NCBI GenBank assembly: GCA_934270475.1
Contig: CAKQPS010000003.1
Location: 62,001 to 126,000 of the forward strand
Direction: 5' to 3'
Length of the DNA stretch: 64,000 nt
Origin: an uncultured Alphaproteobacteria bacterium
GTDB lineage: Bacteria; Pseudomonadota; Alphaproteobacteria; RF32; CAG-239
In this document: piece after piece, positions 27,301 to 34,726 of the stretch
Layout of the letters: every line of letters starts with the position of its first letter
How positions within the stretch are numbered: the stretch's first letter is position 1
Program-made: the position numbers and the translations under genes
The notes under the pieces: model-generated
What the model saw: the letters and a program-made list of their open reading frames with translations, nothing else
Told to the model about the DNA's origin: nothing
The model's database searches: none

Positions 27301-27448
27301 CTTCGGAGAAGCGGCAAATGCTGGATTTGATGAGCAAGTAGAAGCCTATAACTCATTATTTGAAGATAAAAACAAATATAAAGCTATGATGGCAGTTCTA
27401 GCCACACAGTTGTTTAAGGAAGTTAGAGAACAAATAAGAGAAGGTTAA
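24392..27448 (+). CDS. hsdR: Type I restriction endonuclease/translocase subunit HsdR
   Basis: HsdR translocates and cuts unmodified DNA with HsdM and HsdS. The 1018-residue protein has the N-terminal nuclease motif VDMVLVLNG...FELKNQLTG (Asp140, Glu154, Lys156), Walker A HSAGSGKS (311-318), DEAH (420-423) and the later helicase motifs FTATPKPK, QTGFDEP and LSRLNRVCPG. The length is normal. GGAGG lies just before the ATG, 19 nt after the PIN gene. No frame disruption is visible, so the enzyme should be intact. Confidence 0.95.
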   Translation: MAITETKEKNFEADIESYFISEAGGYTKGNAIYDPSCALFKDTFIEFIKKTQPKAWKKFEFAYGNNTEKKFITFFNDAVERDGILKVMRKGFKCGGVDFKACYFKPESTLNEDDIALYNSNIWHCYRQWFFSADNNKSVDMVLVLNGIPLFAFELKNQLTGQDIRNAEHQWCYDRNPRELCFRFNSRILAFFCVDLRQASMATKLNGEKTFFLPFNQGSNGAGNDGGAGNPANPDGYMTSYIWENVFQRESMMDILQKFINLEITEEKKKGGKTETKKTLIFPRYHQLDVVRKLVADVTENGAGKSYLIEHSAGSGKSNSISWVAYRLATIFKKNNDPLFKSVIIVTDRRVLDQQLQNTVDGMDHLPGFVETIDKDKHAKDLKTAINDGARIIVTTLQKFPVIYKEIEEAHGKNFAIICDEAHSSQTGSAAAKLKIALADDVDALRQYAELEEKSEEEIDKEDPILKELLKQGKHKNLSYFAFTATPKPKTLEIFGSEDSNGQFHPFHIYSMRQAIEEGFIMDVLQNYMTYKTCYAIANKTKDNPEVKGITAARIIKKYADLHPYNISSKVQIIIETFKDITSKAIGGKGKMMIVASSRLAAVRYLQEMRRYLEDMKQGPNAKDYENIDVLVAFSGTVKDGGVEYTEPQLNVRKDGTHISETQLKSDFHDDFNVLVVAEKYQTGFDEPLLHTMIVDKKLKGVKAVQTLSRLNRVCPGKTDTFILDFINTADEIKKAFEPFYTETFLKESINTDLIFEVQAKIAEANVYNEANVEEFAKFYYSEGTQSDKDLGKIASMLEPAVEKYSKLEEVERFDFRRNVRNLVKWYNYISQINRLFNEQLHKEVLYANALSKFLSEDLDPVVDIKNKLKLEYYKLKEVFKGSISLAEGKGESSVGGKVGQVPDPALLDPLNEVIKRINEQFGIDLTEADKVIYNSIHDKLMADKKLQKLIKSSKDDEEKIFASSIFPKFFGEAANAGFDEQVEAYNSLFEDKNKYKAMMAVLATQLFKEVREQIREG

Positions 27449-27460
27449 AGGATTTGAACT

Positions 27461-29482
27461 ATGCATATATCGAATGTAGAAATTCATAATTTTAGAAATT
27501 TCAATGATGTAAGAATAAAATTAAAAGATGGAGTAAATGTAATATTGGGTCCCAATAATGCAGGAAAAACAAATTTATTAAAAGTTATTAATCTGCTATC
27601 TAATAGAGAAAATTTGAAAGTTTCAGATTTTAATTATAATAATCTTTTTGATAACGCTAAAAGCTTTTTAAGTGAAGCACCTAGAATTGAAATAACTTAT
27701 ACTATAGAACATATATTTAATTATGATAAGGTTGATAATGCTATAATAAAATTAAAAAACTTTATTGTTTACAATGATGATGGCAATCTCCAGCCACAAT
27801 CTGATGGAAACTATAAAATTACAGGAAAATTCAAGTTATCTTATGGACTTAATGAAAAATTTCTTCAGGAATATAAAAACGATATTCAAAATCTACAAAA
27901 TTTAGCAAATGAAGAATATTTTAATAACTTTATAGAAATTTTAGAAAAGTATATAGAGTACTATACCTGGACATGTTATAATACAAATGATGATATAGTA
28001 AATAATTTTTCAGAAATTAGCAATATATTTAGCATAGATTTTATTCCTGCGGACCGAAAAACGGACACATTACTTCCGGAAACGAGAAAATTTGTAAAGC
28101 AACGGATTAAAGAGGATGAACTATCTCAAGGGAATATAAAAACAGACGTGTCAAAACTTCTTAATAAGAGACTACAACACATTAAAATGGATATTCAAGA
28201 GGAATTCAAAGAAGACCAAGAACATATAGGCATAACCAATGGACACAACATATTAGAAACAGACTTTAAATATGATGGTGATGCAGCGGATTGTTTCCAG
28301 TTTATATTAAAAGATGAGGATAAACAATATAATCTTCCTTTAGAGAATAATGGATTAGGATACAATAATTTAATACAGATTTACAATATTATCAAATTTA
28401 ATATTCATGACGATTACAATATTATATTGATGGAAGAACCGGAGTCCCATTTGCATCCTGCTATGCAATATAAGCTATTCAAATATTTACAAAGTTTGGA
28501 AGAATCTAAAAAGGGTAAAATAAAAAATCAAATAGTGATTACAACTCACTCGCCTAATATATCTGCATCTTCAAATATAGATGATATTATTAGTGTGCAT
28601 TACTTTCGAGATTCTGCATATGGAGTTTTAATCGAAAATATCAAAGAAAATTTTATTTCAGATGATGCTAGTAAAAATCAAAAATTGAAACAATCTAAAG
28701 AGCATTTAATGAAGTTTTTAGATGTGACAAGAAGTGACATGCTTTTTACAGAAAAAACAATATTAGTAGAAGGTTTAGCTGAAAAAATGTTAATGCCCTT
28801 ATTCTCAATTCATGAGGAAATGGATTTGATTGATAATCATATTTCTCTTGTGGAAGTTGGAGGGATTAATTTTAAACATTTCTTGCCGCTATTTAACAAT
28901 GGGAAAAATAAGGTGCTTTGTATTCGGGATTGTGATTTTTCTTATAAAGATAATAATGATAATTTAAATATAAATAAGAAGGAATACGAAGAATATATAT
29001 CAAAATTGAATATAATTGATAAAGATTATAAAGATAACGTTAATATTTATGGAATTACGCAAATGAACGGAGGTTCTACTTTTGAAGATGAATTGTATTT
29101 AGAGAATATTTGTGAGGATGATAAAGATGAAAGTAAAGATAGTAACTGTAAAAATTTATTAAAATTAGTTTTACCTGAAAGTATCATAAAGTCTAGATTA
29201 ATTAAAAGGCTTGATTTTTTATTTTGGTTTGAACACAAAGAAGAAATACCAAACAAGAAAATCAGAAATAAAATTATAAATAAACTAGAGATATACAAAA
29301 AAATTTACGATAGCTCAAATGATGATAAAAAATATATTGAAGATTTATTTTTTGCAAAATTATTTCTGAGTTATGCGTTCAATCAAAAGGGAAATTTAGC
29401 TCTTTCAATTTTAGTATCTCCTTTTGCTGATACCTTGAAAACTCCAAAATATATAAAGGAAGGACTAAAATGGATAAAATAA
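27461..29482 (+). CDS. OLD-family ATPase-TOPRIM nuclease (GajA-like)
   Basis: A 673-residue protein with an N-terminal ABC-type ATPase, Walker A GPNNAGKT (30-37), a signature-like NNGLGYNNLI, Walker B LMEEPESHLHP (about 322-332) and the ITTHSP H-loop. A TOPRIM domain follows: ILVEGLAEKML (about 434), VEVGGINF, and RDCDFS near 489. This architecture defines overcoming-lysogenization-defect nucleases; paired with a UvrD-like helicase it matches Gabija GajA, though it is about 100 residues longer than the described GajA. It begins 12 nt after hsdR and overlaps the helicase gene by 13 nt. It is more AT-rich than hsdR, suggesting a separate origin. Confidence 0.82.
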   Translation: MHISNVEIHNFRNFNDVRIKLKDGVNVILGPNNAGKTNLLKVINLLSNRENLKVSDFNYNNLFDNAKSFLSEAPRIEITYTIEHIFNYDKVDNAIIKLKNFIVYNDDGNLQPQSDGNYKITGKFKLSYGLNEKFLQEYKNDIQNLQNLANEEYFNNFIEILEKYIEYYTWTCYNTNDDIVNNFSEISNIFSIDFIPADRKTDTLLPETRKFVKQRIKEDELSQGNIKTDVSKLLNKRLQHIKMDIQEEFKEDQEHIGITNGHNILETDFKYDGDAADCFQFILKDEDKQYNLPLENNGLGYNNLIQIYNIIKFNIHDDYNIILMEEPESHLHPAMQYKLFKYLQSLEESKKGKIKNQIVITTHSPNISASSNIDDIISVHYFRDSAYGVLIENIKENFISDDASKNQKLKQSKEHLMKFLDVTRSDMLFTEKTILVEGLAEKMLMPLFSIHEEMDLIDNHISLVEVGGINFKHFLPLFNNGKNKVLCIRDCDFSYKDNNDNLNINKKEYEEYISKLNIIDKDYKDNVNIYGITQMNGGSTFEDELYLENICEDDKDESKDSNCKNLLKLVLPESIIKSRLIKRLDFLFWFEHKEEIPNKKIRNKIINKLEIYKKIYDSSNDDKKYIEDLFFAKLFLSYAFNQKGNLALSILVSPFADTLKTPKYIKEGLKWIK

Positions 29483-31398
29483 CATCTCAAGATGATTTGA
29501 AAATTTACAATGATGATAATAATTTTCGAATTTTTGCTGGTCCAGGTGCCGGAAAAACACATTTAGTTATTGAAAATATCAAATTAATTATAAAAAACAG
29601 TAAAAAATTAAAATTCAACAATCAACGAAAAATCCTGTGCATCACATATACGAATGCGGCTGTTGATGAAATTATCAGAAGATTAGGTCCTTTTTCAAAA
29701 TTTGTTGTGGTATCAACTATCCACTCTTTTATAAATGACTATATTATATCTCCTTTTCAAAAACAATTGAAACTACAAATTCAAAAAGAATTTAACATTA
29801 ACATTCCTAAGAAAGCTACATTATCTTCTGTTCAGGAAGGTTTTACTGTATTAAGCGGACATAAAAAAGAAGATATCTATAAATGGATTAAGACGAAATA
29901 TCCGGAAATTAATGAGAAAATGTATTCTGATATATCGAGAATGAAAATGGCTGATATTTCTGTTGATATAAGCGACATCAACAAATATCCTTTTAATGAA
30001 AATGCAAAGGTGTGTATTAAACAAATAAATAGTAATCAAAATATTTCTAATATTATTAAAGAATATATTTGGTGTGTTGCTAAGAAATTATCATTTGACG
30101 AAATTTTGTATTTTGGGTTTTCTTTATTAAAAAATTATCCTATTGTATCTTACATATTAAGAGCAGAATTTCCATATATATTACTTGATGAGTATCAAGA
30201 CACAAATCCAATTCAAAATAAAATTATTAGCATGATATCTGAAAAAGAATGCTCAATTATGGTTGTCGGAGATATTGCTCAATCAATTTATTCTTTCCAA
30301 GGTGCAAAATATCAAGAATTTCAAAATTTTCAAATAGCATCTCCTCTGAATACAATAACTAAAGCAATAGAAGATAATCGTAGGTGTAATATAAACATAA
30401 TTAATTTATTAAATTTTTTAAGACAGACAGATACAGCTTTCCAACAAAAGTGCATACAAAACAAAAATACTGATAAAGTCACTTTTATTATTCAAAAAAA
30501 TAACACTATAAGTAAATCTATATATGAAATTATTCCGAATAATACGCAAATATTATGTCGTAAATGGACTGAGGCGTTTAATTATATTTCTAATGTTTCT
30601 GATGAACAAAAGAAATTAATAAATTCAATTTATAACGCTTATACATATTCTATTAAAAAAGATTTATCAAAAGAAATAGAATTAAGGAAGGATTTATGGA
30701 TAAACTCCACCCTAGATATAGCTTCTTTGCAAGAAGCTTATGAAAAGAAAAATCTTCCAAAGGCATTGAATATATTCGAAAAATATCTTGATATCAAAGA
30801 TTTATTTAAAAATTTTGATGCAAATAAGATGGCAGACTTAAGCGATATCATAAATTTATGGAGAGATATTTTTTCTAGTAATATTGAAAATTGTCTTTTA
30901 AAAAATTTAATCAAGGATATAAATGTTCGTCTTGATCAATTACAGAATATAAATATATTAAAGAAATTTGAATATCCGCAATCCACTAATGATGAAAGTT
31001 ATTTTGATGAAATTTATAAACATGTTGACAGCATAACGTATCCTTGTGCAAAAAAAATTGTATTAGATTTGTTTTCTCCATCATCAAAGCATATGACGAT
31101 ACATAAAGCAAAGGGAAAAGAATTTGATAATGTTTTAGTTAACTTGGAACCTTTTTCTCGAGGCGAAGAAAAAACTATAGTTCCAGCAAATGTTTTTATT
31201 TGCCCTCAAATTATTGGAGATAATTGTTATAATGAATATACTAGAATAGCATATGTTGGTTGTAGTAGAGCTAGAAATAAACTCTATATTCATTTAAAGG
31301 GAAATGAACAAACTGAAGAAGCAATTAGAAAATCTTTAAATGATTATTATAGTGATAATCCAGAGAAACAAAATTTCTTTGATTTCATTTATTGTTAA
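29470..31398 (+). CDS. UvrD/Rep-like helicase (GajB-like)
   Basis: This 642-residue superfamily 1 helicase has Walker A GPGAGKT (24-30), ITYTNAAVDEI, STIHSF, DEYQDTNP (about 239), VVGDIAQSIYSFQGA, TIHKAKGKEFDNV (about 543) and YVGCSRARNKLYI near the end. It overlaps the OLD gene by 13 nt, the arrangement of gajA-gajB. In Gabija the nuclease is normally held inactive by nucleotides and released when phage activity depletes them; GajB contributes NTP hydrolysis. Compared with described GajB (about 490 residues) this protein is longer. It is the last gene of the operon. The 197 bp after it are AT-rich and hold no gene or clear terminator. Confidence 0.82.
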   Translation: MDKITSQDDLKIYNDDNNFRIFAGPGAGKTHLVIENIKLIIKNSKKLKFNNQRKILCITYTNAAVDEIIRRLGPFSKFVVVSTIHSFINDYIISPFQKQLKLQIQKEFNINIPKKATLSSVQEGFTVLSGHKKEDIYKWIKTKYPEINEKMYSDISRMKMADISVDISDINKYPFNENAKVCIKQINSNQNISNIIKEYIWCVAKKLSFDEILYFGFSLLKNYPIVSYILRAEFPYILLDEYQDTNPIQNKIISMISEKECSIMVVGDIAQSIYSFQGAKYQEFQNFQIASPLNTITKAIEDNRRCNINIINLLNFLRQTDTAFQQKCIQNKNTDKVTFIIQKNNTISKSIYEIIPNNTQILCRKWTEAFNYISNVSDEQKKLINSIYNAYTYSIKKDLSKEIELRKDLWINSTLDIASLQEAYEKKNLPKALNIFEKYLDIKDLFKNFDANKMADLSDIINLWRDIFSSNIENCLLKNLIKDINVRLDQLQNINILKKFEYPQSTNDESYFDEIYKHVDSITYPCAKKIVLDLFSPSSKHMTIHKAKGKEFDNVLVNLEPFSRGEEKTIVPANVFICPQIIGDNCYNEYTRIAYVGCSRARNKLYIHLKGNEQTEEAIRKSLNDYYSDNPEKQNFFDFIYC

Positions 31399-31595
31399 TT
31401 TTTTAGGATAATTTCAATCAATTATGTCGTTTTTATGTAAAGCATTCTAAATCTTTGGTTCGTACATTTTTTGCAGAAGTTATTGTAAATTTTGAAACAA
31501 CTAAAGGATTTTCTAAGGTTTTTGTTGTTTTTTTTTACATCGCGTTGATTTTTTAGATTATTTATCTCAAATTTGATCATTTATGGAAATTTATC

Positions 31596-32105
31596 TCACA
31601 GCTCCTTGCTTAAAATATCCTGGCTTTCGGTGAGCATTTTGCGGATATACTCGTCCAAAATTGCGGAGGTTTGGTGTTCGTCGGTTCCGAGTTCGGCGGC
31701 GATTAAAGCACCGTAGCGCACTGGGAAGCTCATAAACAAATCTCTCAACGCCCGACCGAGGTTAAAGGCATAATTGCCGGCACGTTTACGGTCAACCATT
31801 TCACCGGTCAACATTCGCAACTTGGCCTTAGCCAACATCGCCCGGTAATAAATATCTGCCGTCTTGGCCTGCTGAAATGTGCCCATATTGCTCATTCGAA
31901 CGCCACCTTGCGCCTCAAACAGCGGGTCCGGTTTGCGTTGTTGTGTCGGATCGGTATTCATAAACCACTCCCGGTTTGCTTCGTCCACATCAATTTTATC
32001 ATCTCTCGTCTTATGAATACGCCCGGACTTTATCGCCGTCTGCACCGCATTCAGGTTCACCCCGCGAATACGCGCATATTCTCGCATTGATACTAATCTT
32101 CCCAT
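31596..32105 (-). CDS. Phage terminase small subunit-like (Nu1-type) DNA-binding protein
   Basis: The start at 32105 gives 169 residues beginning MGRLVSMREYARIRGVN, a winged helix-turn-helix typical of Nu1/gp1 small terminase subunits. A basic helical middle (YYRAMLAKAKLRMLTGEMVDR) and a C-terminal helical region with GRALRDLFMSFPVRYG are also common in that family. The frame stays open to 32162, but no better start exists there. Terminase genes normally sit beside a large subunit, and none is present, so this is probably a relict or a DNA-binding protein co-opted by the mobile element. Confidence 0.6.
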   Translation of the reverse strand: MGRLVSMREYARIRGVNLNAVQTAIKSGRIHKTRDDKIDVDEANREWFMNTDPTQQRKPDPLFEAQGGVRMSNMGTFQQAKTADIYYRAMLAKAKLRMLTGEMVDRKRAGNYAFNLGRALRDLFMSFPVRYGALIAAELGTDEHQTSAILDEYIRKMLTESQDILSKEL

Positions 32106-32326
32106 AAATTTCCATTTCAAAACCCTAGGTGACCAGCCGGATTTATAAAATGACCAGCCCACATTTTAAGAAGTTATTATAATTATTTGATATTGCATTG
32201 TTTTTCAAAGCGCCAGACCAGCCGGAATTTTTCTGTTCAGCTAGCGAAACGGTGCGGCTTGCGGCCCCGCATACAAAAAAGAGTAGGGAAGGACCCAGGG
32301 CTTGCCGCATCACCGCTTTTATGTAC

Positions 32327-32815
32327 CTAAAGCTCTCGCATTCTCTTAAAGAACTTATAAATCGTCTCTTTACTGATATGTAGCGTGCGCGACACACTGT
32401 CAATGCTTTCACCTTCCATGATAAGTCGCATGGCCTTTTTAAGTTTCGGTGTATCGGCTCTTTCAAGAAACTCATAAGCCATCAACATCCGAACGTTGTC
32501 AGTAGATGTGCTTAAATTGGCGCAAAAAAAATCCCCATCAGATTGATCAGAATCTAATGAGGATGTTAAATATGCGCGGGTTCGCTTTCGTTTGTCCAGC
32601 AAGTGCAAGGCATATTGACGCAGGTCATGCACCACTAATGCTTCGTCAACATCAGGGATTTCGTAAAACTTATACAAATAGTGGCATAGCATGTCCTGCG
32701 CAATATCTTCCCGGTCGTCATAACCGAAGTACGGCGTCGACAACAATTTTTTGATTTGAGCACAGATTGTGATACGGATATACTGCGGAAATCCGTTGAA
32801 AACTTCTTTATTCAT
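32327..32815 (-). CDS. Sigma factor-like DNA-binding protein
   Basis: This 162-residue protein contains DDREDIAQDMLCHYL (about 37-50), resembling sigma region 2, and a C-terminal helix-turn-helix ESIDSVSRTLHISKETIYKF (about 136-155), resembling region 4. Together they suggest an ECF-like sigma factor or a phage-type late transcription activator. AGGGA lies 7 nt before the ATG. Two terminator hairpins (32851-32880 and 32924-32946) lie just upstream on the same strand, so its expression probably needs readthrough or a promoter within about 35 bp. Confidence 0.55.
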   Translation of the reverse strand: MNKEVFNGFPQYIRITICAQIKKLLSTPYFGYDDREDIAQDMLCHYLYKFYEIPDVDEALVVHDLRQYALHLLDKRKRTRAYLTSSLDSDQSDGDFFCANLSTSTDNVRMLMAYEFLERADTPKLKKAMRLIMEGESIDSVSRTLHISKETIYKFFKRMREL

Positions 32816-32850
32816 GATTAATCCCTGATGTTTGAAATTTAAAACAAAAA

Positions 32851-32880
32851 ACGGGGGCGGCTTTTTAAGGTCGTCCCCGG
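32851..32880 (-). terminator. Terminator-like hairpin upstream of the sigma-like gene
   Basis: On the minus strand GGGGACGACC, an A/T loop and GCCGCCCCC form a G+C-rich stem followed by GTTTTTTG. It ends about 35 bp before the start of the sigma-like gene. Confidence 0.6.
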
Positions 32881-32923
32881 TAGTCCGAATTAAAAGTTCA
32901 GATAGTTCAAATAGTCACAAAAA

Positions 32924-32946
32924 CGGGAGGTTACTCGAACCTCCCG
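32924..32946 (-). terminator. Strong Rho-independent terminator of the recombination-side operon
   Basis: A perfect 9-bp stem (CGGGAGGTT with AACCTCCCG) and 5-nt loop, followed on the minus strand by TTTTTG. It would end transcripts from the genes at 33336-34592. Confidence 0.8.
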
Positions 32947-33335
32947 ATCATACCGAAAAATTACCACATTTTAGGCGAAAATGTAAACTCCTAATTTGTA
33001 AGTACATTTTTCCTGTTTTTGAGTATTATCACATTGAAAATACGCCAAAAACTCTTGCGCATTTTAAATGCATTCAATTTTCCAAGCATAAATAACAAAT
33101 AACCGAAAAAGCATAAAAGTGTCCAGAAGAAAAATGTCTAGGACACATTACTTCCCAGTGTACCGAAAAATACCTCATTTCCCGGTAAAATTTCCAGTTA
33201 TTTTATGTCCGGACAACTTTCTCCCGATTATATCATAAAAACTACCATATTTTCTTTGCATTGTCATGTGCTAATTTGTCAATGACACTTTAGACCATCA
33301 TAATGAAAAATATAGGTAATTTTGGCGAAAATGTC
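32947..33335. other. Non-coding AT-rich region with short direct repeats
   Basis: No gene is convincing here. A motif TACCGAAAAA(T)TACC[A/T]CATTT occurs at 32951 and 33161, and a shorter relative (AAAACTACCATATTTT) near 33232. A second motif, GGCGAAAATGT, occurs at 32974 and again near 33324. These may be protein-binding sites or phage-type promoters of the element. Confidence 0.4.
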
Positions 33336-33728
33336 TCATACTTTTTTGTCTCCAACATTTTTCCCTTTGAGATAAAAGGAAATTTTTATTAACACCCGAT
33401 GAAACCGTCGCCACATTTCGGCTCGTCCGTAACCGAATTCCCGACACAGAAATTTCCAAGGAATATGGTTGGCTCGCTTCCATACAAGCTTGCGTTCGTC
33501 CGGTTCCAAAATCATAAACCAGTCTAAAACCACTCGCTCCCAAATATCAATTTGTTCCGGGGTTGGTTGGAGTTTAGGCGGTTTACGTTCCATCAACTCC
33601 ATTTCTTGCTGAGAATAGATAATCTCAAATTGCCAGCCTGAGGCTTTAGGCGGTTGCACTTTTTGCATCATACGATCAACAAATGCCGCAGTCTGCAGGT
33701 CTTGTTTGATTTGCTCAACGGTTATCAT
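33336..33728 (-). CDS. DUF6362-like mobile-element protein
   Basis: A 130-residue protein whose second half (VVLDWFMILEPDERKLVWKRANHIPWKFLCREFGYGRAEMWRR, roughly 65-107) has the W-L-x-x-LEP-x-x-x-KLVWARA...W-x-x-I-x-x-x-FG pattern I know from DUF6362 proteins of alphaproteobacterial prophages and islands. The final part looks like a helix-turn-helix of the transposase/sigma type. It overlaps the previous gene by 4 nt (ATGA), so the three genes 34592-33336 form a unit. Function unknown; DNA binding in element replication or packaging is plausible. Confidence 0.55.
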   Translation of the reverse strand: MITVEQIKQDLQTAAFVDRMMQKVQPPKASGWQFEIIYSQQEMELMERKPPKLQPTPEQIDIWERVVLDWFMILEPDERKLVWKRANHIPWKFLCREFGYGRAEMWRRFHRVLIKISFYLKGKNVGDKKV

Positions 33729-34393
33729 AACGCACCGCCTTTGCTAAGCTCTTTTGTGTATTCTCGCTTCAAGACCGCAACTTCAAATTCATGCAAGGAA
33801 AGCTCGTTATCTTTGCAATACCATTGCCGAACTGCCTTCTGCCAGTCACGCGCAATACACTTCTTGCCATGCTTCCAACCACGCTCATTGTGCCAACTGA
33901 TGAAAGCCGGTATGTCGATCGTTATCCCGATTTCATTACAATAACCGGCCACATCTTCTGCCGTCGGCGCTCCGATGTAGCTCAAGTTATCCACAAAAGC
34001 CGTCTCTCTTTCTCTACAATCCTTATCATTAACCTTATCAGATTCCTGCTCATTCTCCGACTCCTTTTCCTGTTGGCGACCGGTTGACGGAAACTCAATA
34101 ACTTCACTGTCCGTTCGTTTAGCGTTCGCTTTGCGACGGCTGACCGCTCGTTTGGCATTTTGTGCGTTAATCTCGCAGGTTTGACGCCATTTCTCATTGT
34201 GATTTGCAATCACTTGTTGAATCGCATCAAATCTTTTTTTATTCAGCTCCGATAATTTTACTGACGTGGCACCGAATAAATTAAATTCACATATCGCGAC
34301 AATTAAATTTGCAATCTCGCTTTTCTTAAAGTTATGCACAGAAGCAAGGAAGTCTGCCGGATAGATGATAATTGAGGTTTTTCTATTTTCCAT
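33725..34393 (-). CDS. Phage-type replication protein-like
   Basis: This 222-residue protein starts with an IIIYPADFLASVHNFKKSEIANLIVAI segment resembling N-terminal domains of phage replication initiators (DUF6291-like). It has a charged, Glu/Arg-rich linker (about 95-130) and a C-terminal part with FISWHNERGWKHGKK and DWQKAVRQWY. That ending (F-x-x-x-H/Y...GWK-GKK...W-x-x-AV-x-x-W) is common in DnaD/replisome-organiser-like phage proteins. It overlaps both neighbours. The replication role is inference from these two weak similarities. Confidence 0.5.
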   Translation of the reverse strand: MENRKTSIIIYPADFLASVHNFKKSEIANLIVAICEFNLFGATSVKLSELNKKRFDAIQQVIANHNEKWRQTCEINAQNAKRAVSRRKANAKRTDSEVIEFPSTGRQQEKESENEQESDKVNDKDCRERETAFVDNLSYIGAPTAEDVAGYCNEIGITIDIPAFISWHNERGWKHGKKCIARDWQKAVRQWYCKDNELSLHEFEVAVLKREYTKELSKGGAL

Positions 34394-34592
34394 TGCTACC
34401 TCCTTTTTTAAGCGTTTGCTTAATGCGCTTTAAGCCGGCCACCCATTTACGGGCAAGTCCGGAACGCTTTTCTTCTTCCTCAATGCGCTTTTCAAGTTCG
34501 TCCAAAGCCGTCATCTCAAGATTAAGTAGATAGGCAACCGGAATTTTGCGGATTTCCGCAGTAACGTAGTGCTTTTTGTCTCTGTGAAACAT
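34383..34592 (-). CDS. Small charged hypothetical protein
   Basis: A 69-residue, mostly helical protein with a Glu/Lys-rich central stretch (ELEKRIEEEEKRSG). The ATG follows AAAGGAG at a good distance, and its end overlaps the next gene by 11 nt, so it is probably expressed. It is the first gene after the shared 38-bp upstream sequence at 34631. No family was recognised; small proteins of this kind often sit at the head of element replication operons. Confidence 0.55.
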   Translation of the reverse strand: MFHRDKKHYVTAEIRKIPVAYLLNLEMTALDELEKRIEEEEKRSGLARKWVAGLKRIKQTLKKGGSNGK

Positions 34593-34630
34593 GTTATTTC
34601 TCCTTTTCTAAAATTCTTGTTTCACTAAGG

Positions 34631-34668
34631 AACACTCCGCAAAATCAGGAAATCGTTCGGCAAAATTT
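34631..34668 (-). promoter_or_regulatory. 38-bp shared upstream sequence, copy 1
   Basis: This sequence (AACACTCCGCAAAATC, three variable bases, then AAATCGTTCGGCA and an A/T-rich end) recurs at 37017-37054 with about 4 differences. Both copies lie upstream, on the minus strand, of the first gene of an island operon (34592 and 36995), so it is probably a shared promoter or operator. Confidence 0.6.
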
Positions 34669-34726
34669 AAAAAAATATAAAAAAATTGCCCCGGATATAT
34701 TCCGAGGTGATAAGCGATTGATTTTC

